Assembly (NCBI GenBank): GCA_002102825.1
Contig: DABJ01000021.1
Location: 24,593-39,702, forward strand
DNA from: Candidatus Gastranaerophilales bacterium HUM_12
Lineage (GTDB): Bacteria; Cyanobacteriota; Vampirovibrionia; Gastranaerophilales; Gastranaerophilaceae
Direction of reading: 5' to 3'
DNA length: 15,110 nucleotides
Shown here: in pieces, positions 1 to 7,100 of the stretch
How the letters are laid out: the number at the start of each line of letters is the position of its first letter
Numbering within the stretch: the stretch's first letter is position 1
Notes under the pieces: generated by a model
Databases searched by the model: none
What the model saw: the letters and a program-made list of their open reading frames with translations, nothing else
What the model was told of the DNA's origin: nothing
Made by a program: the position numbers and the translations under genes

Positions 1-77
1 GAATGAGTTAATGCGTGTTTGTAATATTCAGGTGTAATCGTTTCTATTCCAAAAATTTCAGCTACAGATGAAACCAT
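1..77 (-). CDS. rnc: Probable ribonuclease III, N-terminal fragment (runs off the window)
   Basis: The first 26 codons of a gene that continues beyond base 1. They read MVSSVAEIFGIETITPEYYK and then HALTHS. The motif (Y/F)xxALTHS after about 20 residues is typical of the first helices of the RNase III domain, which cleaves double-stranded RNA during rRNA and mRNA processing. The catalytic signature lies outside the window, so the identity is an inference from a short motif. The ATG shares one base with the cdsA stop (TAATG at 79-75). AAAGGA lies 8 bases upstream of it, inside the end of cdsA, so translation is probably coupled. It is the last visible gene of the pyrH-frr-cdsA operon. Confidence 0.6.
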   Translation of the reverse strand, partial: MVSSVAEIFGIETITPEYYKHALTH

Positions 78-946
78 TAGAATAATCCTTTCACTGCATG
101 AATTAATGTTTGAATCCATTCAGTATGGAAAATGAAACATTTGCAGAAATAATACATAATAGGAATTGTTAGAATAAAACTATCTGTCCTATCTAAAAAT
201 CCTCCGTGTCCAGGAAGACTCGTTCCAGAATCTTTAACACCGGCATCACGTTTAATTAAAGATTCGCAAAGGTCACCGATTTGTGCAAATACGGTACAAA
301 TAAGACCTGCAAATATTGACAAGTACCATTGTAAATCTATAAAGTATCCGATAACTAGAGCGCCAAGAATTGCGAAAAATATTCCGCCCATTGAGCCTTC
401 TATAGTTTTGTTTGGGCTAATTACAGGTGCAAGTTTTCGTTTCCCAAATTTTGTTCCGATATAATAACAGCCGACATCAGTTAACAATATTGATGTGAAC
501 ATTAATACTACGAACCCAAGTCCGCTATCATATCTCGGGCAAGATAAATCTCTTAAAAAGATTAAATGAAGCGGAAACCAACCACAATAAACCATACCGA
601 GTAAGGTCGTTGCAACATTTGCAATATATGGTTGTCTTCCTCTAAATAAAACCCACATAAAAGATGCCATAGCGCAAATTGTTAAAGTTATTGCGACGAG
701 GTCAAATCTTTTAAAGTAAACTACAGTAGCAAGAATTACTTCTGTAAAATAAATGACTTTAAGGCTTGGATAAAAACCCTTGTGATTAAGCATTTTTACG
801 TACTCTCTCGAGCCCGCAATTAACATAACCGCAAGCATACACAACAATGCTATATCACCCCACATAATGCAAAGCATTACAATGGTTCCCATTATAAAAC
901 CTGTCAACATTCTGGTTGCATTTTTATTCAAGCCTAAATCAATCAT
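77..946 (-). CDS. cdsA: Phosphatidate cytidylyltransferase (CDP-diglyceride synthase)
   Basis: An integral membrane enzyme that makes CDP-diacylglycerol from phosphatidic acid and CTP, the branch point of phospholipid synthesis. Its 289 residues consist mostly of hydrophobic segments, as expected for the family. The C-terminal family signature is complete at residues 229-256: S-L-I-K-R-D, then K-D-S-G, then PGHGGFLDR-T-D. The upstream conserved SPNKTIEGSMGG lies at about 177-188. The ATG overlaps the frr stop by one base (TAATG). The nearest AGAGG is about 13 bases upstream inside frr, so initiation probably depends on re-initiation after frr. It is third in the pyrH-frr-cdsA-rnc operon; cdsA next to frr and pyrH is a common bacterial arrangement. 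Confidence 0.95.
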   Translation of the reverse strand: MIDLGLNKNATRMLTGFIMGTIVMLCIMWGDIALLCMLAVMLIAGSREYVKMLNHKGFYPSLKVIYFTEVILATVVYFKRFDLVAITLTICAMASFMWVLFRGRQPYIANVATTLLGMVYCGWFPLHLIFLRDLSCPRYDSGLGFVVLMFTSILLTDVGCYYIGTKFGKRKLAPVISPNKTIEGSMGGIFFAILGALVIGYFIDLQWYLSIFAGLICTVFAQIGDLCESLIKRDAGVKDSGTSLPGHGGFLDRTDSFILTIPIMYYFCKCFIFHTEWIQTLIHAVKGLF

Positions 947-1512
947 TATACTGTCATAACCTCTTTTTCTTTTACTGCAACTGCACTATCAATATTTGCA
1001 GTATATTTATCTGTTAATTTTTGAATTTTATCTTGATTATCTTTCACCATATCTTCCGGAAGATTTTCACCTTTTTCAACTTTCTTTAAACCGTCAGTCA
1101 TATCTCTTCTAATGTTTCTAATAGCAACTTTAGCATCTTCACCAAGTTTTTTTACATCTTTAGCAATTTCTCTTCTTCTATCTTCTGTTAGAGGAGGGAA
1201 AGGAAGTCTGATACAAACACCATCACTGTTTGGAGTGATTCCGATTTCAGCTTTGATAATTGCTTTTTCTATTTCCTTCATAACAGTTTTGTCATAAGGA
1301 GTGATAACAAGAGTTGTACCATCTTGAACTGATACTTGTGACATTTGTCTTAGAGGAGTCGGAGCTCCGTAGTATTCAACCATTACTCTGTCTAAAATTC
1401 CAGGGTTCGCACGACCTGAACGAATTGTTCCAAATTCTTTTTGAAGTTGGGCAACTGTTTTTTCCATCTTTTCTTCGCCGAATAAAAATAATTCTTCTAA
1501 AGCTTCTGACAT
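946..1512 (-). CDS. frr: Ribosome recycling factor
   Basis: A soluble protein that, with EF-G, splits post-termination ribosomes for reuse. Its 188 residues match the usual length of about 185. Family landmarks are visible: TIRSGRAN at 29-36, IRLPFPPLTEDRRRE at 101-115, and AIRNIRRD at 130-137. The helical ends form the long three-helix bundle and the middle (about 31-105) forms the beta-rich domain. The start is supported by AGAGGT a few bases before the ATG. The gene lies 24 bases after pyrH and overlaps cdsA by one base, so it is co-transcribed with both. Nothing looks unusual in it. Confidence 0.97.
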   Translation of the reverse strand: MSEALEELFLFGEEKMEKTVAQLQKEFGTIRSGRANPGILDRVMVEYYGAPTPLRQMSQVSVQDGTTLVITPYDKTVMKEIEKAIIKAEIGITPNSDGVCIRLPFPPLTEDRRREIAKDVKKLGEDAKVAIRNIRRDMTDGLKKVEKGENLPEDMVKDNQDKIQKLTDKYTANIDSAVAVKEKEVMTV

Positions 1513-1536
1513 TTTTTACCTCTTTCGTGTATTTAA

Positions 1537-2247
1537 CTAGTTAATATATGTTCCGATTTCTTTTCCGCTAAGGATTTCTTTAATTCCGTCTTGTTTTTTG
1601 AAATCAAATACAACAATAGGAATATTATTTTGTTTACATAAAGCGCAAGCTGATGTATCCATAACTTTCAATCCGTTTTTAATGATATCGTCATAGGTGA
1701 TTTTTTCAAGTTTTTTAGCTTCCGGATTAGTATTCGGGTCATCAGTATAAACACCGTCTACACCATTTTTAGCCATAAGCATTGCTTGAGCATTGATTTC
1801 GGAAGCTCTTAAAGCTGCAGCCGTATCTGTAGTGAAGAAAGGATTTCCTGTTCCTGCGGCAAATATTACGACCCTCCCTTTTTCAAGATGTCTGATTGCT
1901 CTATGGCGAATATAAGGTTCGGCAATTTGATTCATTGTAATTGCTGTTTGAACTCTGCATGGAACATCAATCTGGGTTAACGCACTTTGCAAAGCTATTG
2001 CATTCATTACGGTTGCAAGCATTCCTACGTAATCACCAGAGGCTTGGTCCATTCCAAGTTTTGCGCTGTTTTTCATTCCTCTAAAAATGTTCCCGCCACC
2101 AACAACGACTGCAACTTCTGCTCCCATTTCTAATGCTTTTTTAATTTCATTTGCAATCATTTTTACCGGAGCTTGGTCAATTCCGAATTGTTGCTCTCCA
2201 AGCAATGCTTCTCCGCTTATTTTTAGCAAAATACGTTTATATTTCAA
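1537..2247 (-). CDS. pyrH: Uridylate (UMP) kinase
   Basis: Phosphorylates UMP to UDP with ATP, for pyrimidine nucleotide synthesis. It belongs to the amino-acid-kinase fold and is normally a hexamer in the cytoplasm. Motifs in order are KISGEAL (8-14), VVVGGGNIFRG (47-57, the phosphate-binding glycine loop), GDYVGMLATVMNA (71-83), GTGNPFFTTDTAAALRA (132-148), and VDGVYTDDP (163-171). The length of 236 residues is normal. The start codon is TTG. It is supported by AGGGAG seven bases upstream and by the start falling directly before the conserved KYKRILLKISGEAL. It is the first gene of the pyrH-frr-cdsA-rnc operon, behind its own promoter at 2286-2317. Confidence 0.97.
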   Translation of the reverse strand: MKYKRILLKISGEALLGEQQFGIDQAPVKMIANEIKKALEMGAEVAVVVGGGNIFRGMKNSAKLGMDQASGDYVGMLATVMNAIALQSALTQIDVPCRVQTAITMNQIAEPYIRHRAIRHLEKGRVVIFAAGTGNPFFTTDTAAALRASEINAQAMLMAKNGVDGVYTDDPNTNPEAKKLEKITYDDIIKNGLKVMDTSACALCKQNNIPIVVFDFKKQDGIKEILSGKEIGTYIN

Positions 2248-2285
2248 CTTCTTTCTCCCTTAAACTAAATATCATTTCTCTTCAT

Positions 2286-2317
2286 ATTATACTAGCTTAA
2301 AATAGGTACAATGTAAA
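2286..2317 (-). promoter_or_regulatory. Probable sigma-70 promoter for pyrH-frr-cdsA
   Basis: On the minus strand a perfect TATAAT occupies 2291-2286, inside the run TAGTATAAT. TTTACA occupies 2317-2312. The spacing is 20 bases to TATAAT, which is long, or 17 to the overlapping TAGTAT. It lies in the only gap between mgtC and pyrH, about 40 bases before the pyrH TTG. It separates the transporter/mgtC unit from the housekeeping operon. Confidence 0.6.
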
Positions 2318-2327
2318 GCGGTTATCA

Positions 2328-3068
2328 CTATTCATTGTATTCTTGAATTGAAATTGATTCAAGACCATCAAATTCTTGAAAAGCCTTATACAAATCTTTT
2401 ACCGGTTTTTTAGTAATAATATCTATAACACAAGTTATTTTAGTATTATTTTCATCGGCATTCATTTTCTTTTCGGTTAATTCTCTGATTTCCTGATATT
2501 TGCCGATAATAAATTCGTGAATTTTTTTAGCAATTTCGTTTTTACAAATTATTGAGATTTTAATCCTTTTTGTTCGTTTGATGCTGTTTGGAATAACTTT
2601 TCTTTCAAAAACTCTGATGGATACAAGTGTAAGAATTGACAAAAGAGTTCCTGCAAAAGCTATTTCGTACATTCCTGCTCCGCATGCCATACCGATACTT
2701 GCTGCAATCCACAAAGTTGCTGCTGTTGTTAATCCTAAAACGATAGGACCATTTCTAAGAACAGTACCAGCACCGATAAAACCAATACCCGTAACGATTT
2801 GAGCTGCAACCCTTGAGGTGTCTCTTATACCGGTTGCTTGGTCAACAATTACGTTATCCCCGGTTGCAAAAGTAGGAAAACCATAAATCGAAATAAGCGT
2901 GAATACACAAGCACCTAAACAAACTAATATATGAGTTCTTAAACCTGCATATTTATTTGTTAATTCTCTTTCTAATCCTATACAAAAGCCAAAAATAACA
3001 GCAATTAAAATTCTTAGCATATATTCAAGGTTTATTATATTTGTTAAATGATCCAGATTTACTTCCAT
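2328..3068 (-). CDS. MgtC/SapB-family inner membrane protein
   Basis: Residues 1-155 form the MgtC/SapB hydrophobic domain with four or five membrane segments. Its conserved blocks are GLERELTNKYAGLRTH (31-46), RVAAQIVTGIGFIGAG (86-101), and GLTTAATLWIAASIGMACG (112-130). Residues 165-246 form a soluble, charged C-terminal domain of the size and position of the ACT-like domain found in many members. Family members influence survival in low magnesium and virulence, and Salmonella MgtC acts on the F-ATPase and phosphate uptake. The role here cannot be fixed from sequence. A strong AAGGAGG ends only three bases before the ATG, tighter than usual. The gene starts 17 bases after the permease gene, so it is probably transcribed with the ABC transporter. 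Confidence 0.9.
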   Translation of the reverse strand: MEVNLDHLTNIINLEYMLRILIAVIFGFCIGLERELTNKYAGLRTHILVCLGACVFTLISIYGFPTFATGDNVIVDQATGIRDTSRVAAQIVTGIGFIGAGTVLRNGPIVLGLTTAATLWIAASIGMACGAGMYEIAFAGTLLSILTLVSIRVFERKVIPNSIKRTKRIKISIICKNEIAKKIHEFIIGKYQEIRELTEKKMNADENNTKITCVIDIITKKPVKDLYKAFQEFDGLESISIQEYNE

Positions 3069-3085
3069 AGCCCTCCTTTTGAGTT

Positions 3086-4153
3086 TTATCTAACTTTGCT
3101 TTGTGGGTCTAAAACATCTCTTATCGTATCACCTATCAGGTTAAATGCCAAAACTGATACAAAAATTAAAAATCCGGGGGTTAAAAGCCAAGGTCTGTAT
3201 AAAATATTTGTGAATTCTTGTGCTTCTTTGAGCATATTACCCCAACTTGCATCTGGTTGTTGAATTCCTAAACCTAAAAAACTCAATCCTGATTCAGATA
3301 AAATATATGACGGGATTGATAATGTCATTGCAACAATAACAAAACTCGTGGTTTGCGGTAAGATGTGTTTTGTTATTATTCGCATTTTAGATGCTCCAAT
3401 TGATTGAGCCGCTTGAATGTATTCTTGATTCTTTATAGATAGAACCATTCCCCTTACGACCCTTGCAAATCCTGCCCAACCGATAAGTGCTAAAATTATG
3501 ACAATGAGCAAAAACCTTTGAGTACTTGTCATGCCTGATGGTAAGATTGATGCAAGAATTATAAGTAAGTAAAAGCTAGGTATAGACATTACGGCTTCTG
3601 CAAATCTCATCATAATCATGTCGATTTTCCCGCCAAAATAACCGGAAATTCCGCCATATAACAATCCTATCGGAAATAAAACAAATAAAGCTAAAAATCC
3701 GATAGTCATAGAAATTCGTCCCCCAAATAGAAGTCGTGAAAATACATCTCGCCCATTTATATCTGTTCCAAGTAAAAACAATCTTCCATTTGCATCTGTT
3801 GTAACAAGGTGTCTTTTCATTGGAATTAGTCCAAGAAATTTGTAAGGTTCTCCCTGAGAGAAGAATTTTATATAATGTTTCTGACTTCTATCTAAATTGT
3901 ATTCTATTTCAAGAGTTTGAGGATTGAATTCTCTTATGTAATTATAAGTATAAGGTTTAGATAATTTCCCATTTTGGTCAATAGTAAAAACTTTTGATGG
4001 TGGAACGTAAGCCATTGTTCTATCAGAAAAATCTTTTGTATAAGGAGCGATAAAATCTGCCAAAAATAACGCAAGATAAATTAACCCTAAAATAATAAGG
4101 GCAAATCTTGCAAATTTGTCTTTCCATAATTGTTGTAAAACTTCCTTAATCAT
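3086..4153 (-). CDS. Peptide-type ABC transporter permease, DppC/OppC family
   Basis: One half of the membrane channel of an oligopeptide/dipeptide/nickel-class importer. TM1 lies at about 17-36. The family motif LGTDINGRDVFSR is at 128-140, and further membrane segments follow at about 147-170, 192-235 and 265-345. The EAA loop that contacts the ATPase is EYIQAAQSIGASKMRIITKH (244-263). The late motif GLGIQQPDASWGNML is at 294-308. At 355 residues it is longer than typical DppC (about 300). The extra length is an extracytoplasmic stretch of roughly 85 residues between TM1 and the LGTD motif. Its ATG overlaps the stop of the B permease (ATGA), so the two are coupled. The transported ligand cannot be told from the permease. 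Confidence 0.93.
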   Translation of the reverse strand: MIKEVLQQLWKDKFARFALIILGLIYLALFLADFIAPYTKDFSDRTMAYVPPSKVFTIDQNGKLSKPYTYNYIREFNPQTLEIEYNLDRSQKHYIKFFSQGEPYKFLGLIPMKRHLVTTDANGRLFLLGTDINGRDVFSRLLFGGRISMTIGFLALFVLFPIGLLYGGISGYFGGKIDMIMMRFAEAVMSIPSFYLLIILASILPSGMTSTQRFLLIVIILALIGWAGFARVVRGMVLSIKNQEYIQAAQSIGASKMRIITKHILPQTTSFVIVAMTLSIPSYILSESGLSFLGLGIQQPDASWGNMLKEAQEFTNILYRPWLLTPGFLIFVSVLAFNLIGDTIRDVLDPQSKVR

Positions 4154-5121
4154 GATTTCACCCTAATTCTCGGATCTGTGATGATTAAAAGAATATCCGC
4201 AATTAAATTTCCTAACACAAGCATTACGGCACCCATCATCAATGATGCCATAACAAGATTTATATCTGATTTCATAACGGCTTCAAGGATTAATCTTCCA
4301 AGCCCCGGATATTGAAAAACGTATTCAGTTAGTGCTGCGCCGCTTAATAGTCCTGCGAACTCAAAACCTAACAGTGTAATCATTGGATTTATTGCATTGC
4401 GTAGTGCGTGTTTATAAATAACAGTGAATTCCGGCAAACCTTTGGCTCTTGCAAATTTTACATAATCACTATCTAAAACATCAAGCATATTTGCTCTCAT
4501 TTGTCTTTGTAATCCTGCAAGAGAAATTGTAAATAATACCAGTACAGGTAATATTAAGTGGTGGGTGATATCCAAAAATTTTGCACCAAAAGTCATTTCA
4601 GAAAAACTTGGACTAGTCAGTCCACCTATTGGGAACCACCCTGTTTTTACTGCAAATATCAACAATAAAACGGCAAAGAAGAATGACGGAATTGCCATTC
4701 CAATACTTGTTAATACCGTTAATAACCTATCAAAAGGTGTTTTCCAATTGACAGCAGCGATAATTCCTAGCGGTACTCCAACAATCCATGTTAAAAAGAT
4801 TACTATACTTGTTAAAAGTAGGGTATTTGGAATTCTTTCTTTTAATTTTTGGCTAACTTTTTCTCCGGTTGAAGTTACACCTAAGTCCCCTCGGACAAAA
4901 GAATAAGCCCATTTTCCGTATTGTACAATTATCGGTTTATCTAAACCTAATCTTTGTTTTTCTTTTTCAACTGTTGCAGGTGATACAGATGAATTTAATT
5001 TTAATTCTGCTAATGGATCAACAGGAGAAAGTCTTATTATGAAAAAACTTATTAAAGATACAATAATAAGAAGCGGGATTGTTTGAATTATTCGTTTTAA
5101 TATGTATTTTAATGTTTCCAC
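4150..5121 (-). CDS. Peptide-type ABC transporter permease, DppB/OppB family
   Basis: The partner permease of the same importer. The N-terminus has the typical form YILKRIIQTIPLLIIVSLISF (TM1), followed by RLSPVDPL and a periplasmic loop containing LGLDKPIIVQYGKW and the conserved GDLG (78-81). Membrane segments lie at about 101-124, 134-156, 190-206, 245-265 and 290-315. The EAA loop is DYVKFARAKGLPEFTVIYKH (219-238). The late motif EYVFQYPGLGRL is at 266-277. The length of 323 residues is normal. The start is GTG; AGGAG lies 12 bases upstream, inside the end of the binding-protein gene, so initiation may be weak or coupled. It lies 7 bases after the binding-protein gene and overlaps the C permease by four bases. 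Confidence 0.94.
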   Translation of the reverse strand: METLKYILKRIIQTIPLLIIVSLISFFIIRLSPVDPLAELKLNSSVSPATVEKEKQRLGLDKPIIVQYGKWAYSFVRGDLGVTSTGEKVSQKLKERIPNTLLLTSIVIFLTWIVGVPLGIIAAVNWKTPFDRLLTVLTSIGMAIPSFFFAVLLLIFAVKTGWFPIGGLTSPSFSEMTFGAKFLDITHHLILPVLVLFTISLAGLQRQMRANMLDVLDSDYVKFARAKGLPEFTVIYKHALRNAINPMITLLGFEFAGLLSGAALTEYVFQYPGLGRLILEAVMKSDINLVMASLMMGAVMLVLGNLIADILLIITDPRIRVKS

Positions 5122-5128
5122 TTTTTAA

Positions 5129-6970
5129 TTATTCTCCTATATAAATTTCTTCAATATTATGTGTAATTCCGCCAAGACCGGACGGATAAATGTTTTTAAA
5201 CTTGTTTCGTAATGCAACAATTCTAATTGGTGAATAAATATAAATCATTGGTTTTTCGTTATAGACAACTTCCTGATACTTGTCATAATATTTTTTCCTG
5301 TCTTCAAATTTTGTTGCTAATGCCCCTTGTGTATATAAATAATCAAGCTCTTTTTCCCAAGGTAAAATTTTTGCTTTACCCTCTTGCGGTGTTCGTTGAT
5401 TGAACATGTGAAGCCTACCATCTGATAACCAAACATTTTTGCCTCCGTTAGGTTCTAGAGGAGAACCGGTCAAACCCATAATTACCATATCCCAATCATA
5501 AGTACTTACTAGTTTATTTACAAGAGAATTGAATTCAATAGGTTTGAAATTAACTTTCATTCCTAAATCTTCAAGGTCTTGTTTTACCATTACCCCAATT
5601 GCTTCTCGTTCGGTGTTTCCTGCATTTGTATATAAATCAAATTCTACTCTGTGTCCGTGTTTATCAAAAAGTTTCCCTTTTTTGTCTAAGTAGAAACCTG
5701 ATTTTTTTAGTAATTGTTTTGATTTATTTAAATCTTTATCATAAGGTTTAAGATTTTTGTTTAAATATATAGAATTTAAACTTTCCGGAGTAAATAATGG
5801 CGCGCCAATTCCGTTTGCAATATTTAGAACCATATTTTTTCTATCTATAGCATAATCTACGGCTTTTCTAAAGTCCAAATCCTGAAACCACATTTGTTTG
5901 TCTGGATCAACATAATATTTGCCTTTATTATTTTTTCTGTTATTCAAATTCATAGATAGGTACATTGTTCCAGTATCAGGTCCAAGATTGTATAACTTAA
6001 AATCAGAATGAGGTTCTAATGACTTATATCTTGCAACTTTTGAACCTTGTAGAGAAATAACATCAAGTTCTTTTGCTTCAAATTTCAGAACTTCGTTATT
6101 CAAATCTCCTACAATTAAATAAACAAGTTTATCTAAATAAGGTAATTTTTGTCCTTTTGAATTTATTTCATAATAATTAGGATTTCGTTCAAAAACAACT
6201 CTTTGCGCCGGTACATATTCTTTCAATTTGAATGCTCCGGATACTACAAAATCTGATGGTTTTGTATTTGTTGATAAAAATGAATCAAAATACGCAGATC
6301 CTTTTTTTATTGCAGGCATGAATACATGTTTTGGCGCAATTGAAGTTGATAACATTCTTATAAACGGTGCAAAAGGTTTTGGGGTTGTGAATTCAACAGT
6401 GTAATTGTCAATTTTTTTGACTGTTGGTAGTTTCCCGTCAATTACAATAGAATCTCTGGTTGAGGTATCGCCCAAACCTGCAAAAATGATATCGTTCCAC
6501 GTAAAAACGACATCATCTGCTGTTATTGGTTTTCCGTCTGACCATTTTATTCCGCATCTTAATTTGATTGTATAAGTTTTTCCATTAGGAGAAATTGAAA
6601 ATGATTTTGCAAGTTTTGGGGTCGGTTGACCTGTAATCGGGTCTGATGTCAATAATCCGTCATACATTATGCTTGCCATTGTTTGAGAAGTGTTGTCTTT
6701 GCAGTTGAAAGGATTAAATGTTTTAGGGCCTTCGCCAATTGTAGAAGAAACTAATTCTCCACCGAATTTTCCGATTGGTGCAGTAGATTCAAGGTAATCA
6801 ATTCCGTTAATTGTAACATTTTTAGGCGCAGGATAATTAACTTGCAACTTGTCGGATTCTGTTTGAATTCTTTTTTGATTGTTTGGAACAGTATCTTTTA
6901 CGAGACAAGCTTTGCATAACAATGCAATTAAAATTATTGCGATTAAAACCCTAAAACCTCTCCATGTCAT
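5129..6970 (-). CDS. ABC transporter substrate-binding protein, family 5 (OppA/DppA-like)
   Basis: An extracytoplasmic binding protein of the SBP_bac_5 family that delivers ligands, usually peptides, to the adjacent permeases. A Sec-type signal helix covers residues 7-19. Two cysteines follow (C19, C22), but neither has a good lipobox, so lipidation is uncertain. Family blocks include LAKSFSISPNGKTYTIKLRC (119-138) with KWSDGKPITADDVVFTWND (142-160). SGAFKLKEYVPAQRVVFERN (244-263) with PNYY and LPYLD is also present. At 613 residues it is longer than E. coli OppA (about 540). It is the first gene of the unit and sits just after the typA terminator. There is no clear Shine-Dalgarno before the ATG, but a -10-like hexamer sits exactly six bases upstream. 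Confidence 0.92.
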   Translation of the reverse strand: MTWRGFRVLIAIILIALLCKACLVKDTVPNNQKRIQTESDKLQVNYPAPKNVTINGIDYLESTAPIGKFGGELVSSTIGEGPKTFNPFNCKDNTSQTMASIMYDGLLTSDPITGQPTPKLAKSFSISPNGKTYTIKLRCGIKWSDGKPITADDVVFTWNDIIFAGLGDTSTRDSIVIDGKLPTVKKIDNYTVEFTTPKPFAPFIRMLSTSIAPKHVFMPAIKKGSAYFDSFLSTNTKPSDFVVSGAFKLKEYVPAQRVVFERNPNYYEINSKGQKLPYLDKLVYLIVGDLNNEVLKFEAKELDVISLQGSKVARYKSLEPHSDFKLYNLGPDTGTMYLSMNLNNRKNNKGKYYVDPDKQMWFQDLDFRKAVDYAIDRKNMVLNIANGIGAPLFTPESLNSIYLNKNLKPYDKDLNKSKQLLKKSGFYLDKKGKLFDKHGHRVEFDLYTNAGNTEREAIGVMVKQDLEDLGMKVNFKPIEFNSLVNKLVSTYDWDMVIMGLTGSPLEPNGGKNVWLSDGRLHMFNQRTPQEGKAKILPWEKELDYLYTQGALATKFEDRKKYYDKYQEVVYNEKPMIYIYSPIRIVALRNKFKNIYPSGLGGITHNIEEIYIGE

Positions 6971-6976
6971 ATCATT

Positions 6977-6982
6977 AGAATA
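6977..6982 (-). promoter_or_regulatory. Possible extended -10 for a leaderless binding-protein transcript
   Basis: The minus strand reads TGATATTCT, a TGn extension plus TATTCT (4 of 6 matches to TATAAT). It ends six bases before the ATG at 6970, so a start site seven bases downstream would be the A of the ATG. The whole gap to the upstream terminator is only about 60 bases, and no better promoter or ribosome binding site is visible in it. No good -35 is present, and the AT-rich context makes chance matches common. Confidence 0.35.
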
Positions 6983-7030
6983 TCACAAAAAGATTTTAAT
7001 GTATTGCTCGGGTGATTATGATTTTACAAA

Positions 7031-7069
7031 TAAAAGACGGATTAAGCATAAAACTTAATCCGTCTTTTA
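7031..7069 (-). terminator. Strong hairpin terminator after typA
   Basis: A perfect 16-base stem: TAAAAGACGGATTAAG at 7031-7046 pairs with its exact complement at 7054-7069 around a 7-base loop. It begins about 32 bases past the typA stop. On the minus strand the stem ends in TCTTTTA followed by TTTG, giving a U-rich 3' side. The A-rich flank would also allow termination on the plus strand. It separates typA from the transporter operon. Confidence 0.85.
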
Positions 7070-7100
7070 ATAATTTTCGGGCATATTGGCTGATGTTTTA

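Noticed and set aside
2248..2327. A terminator after mgtC
   Set aside because: No hairpin with a U-tract is visible in this gap; only the promoter elements for pyrH stand out.
6900..6970. The binding protein as a definite lipoprotein
   Set aside because: C19 is preceded by A-L-L and C22 by C-K-A. Neither matches a good lipobox, so only a signal helix is claimed.
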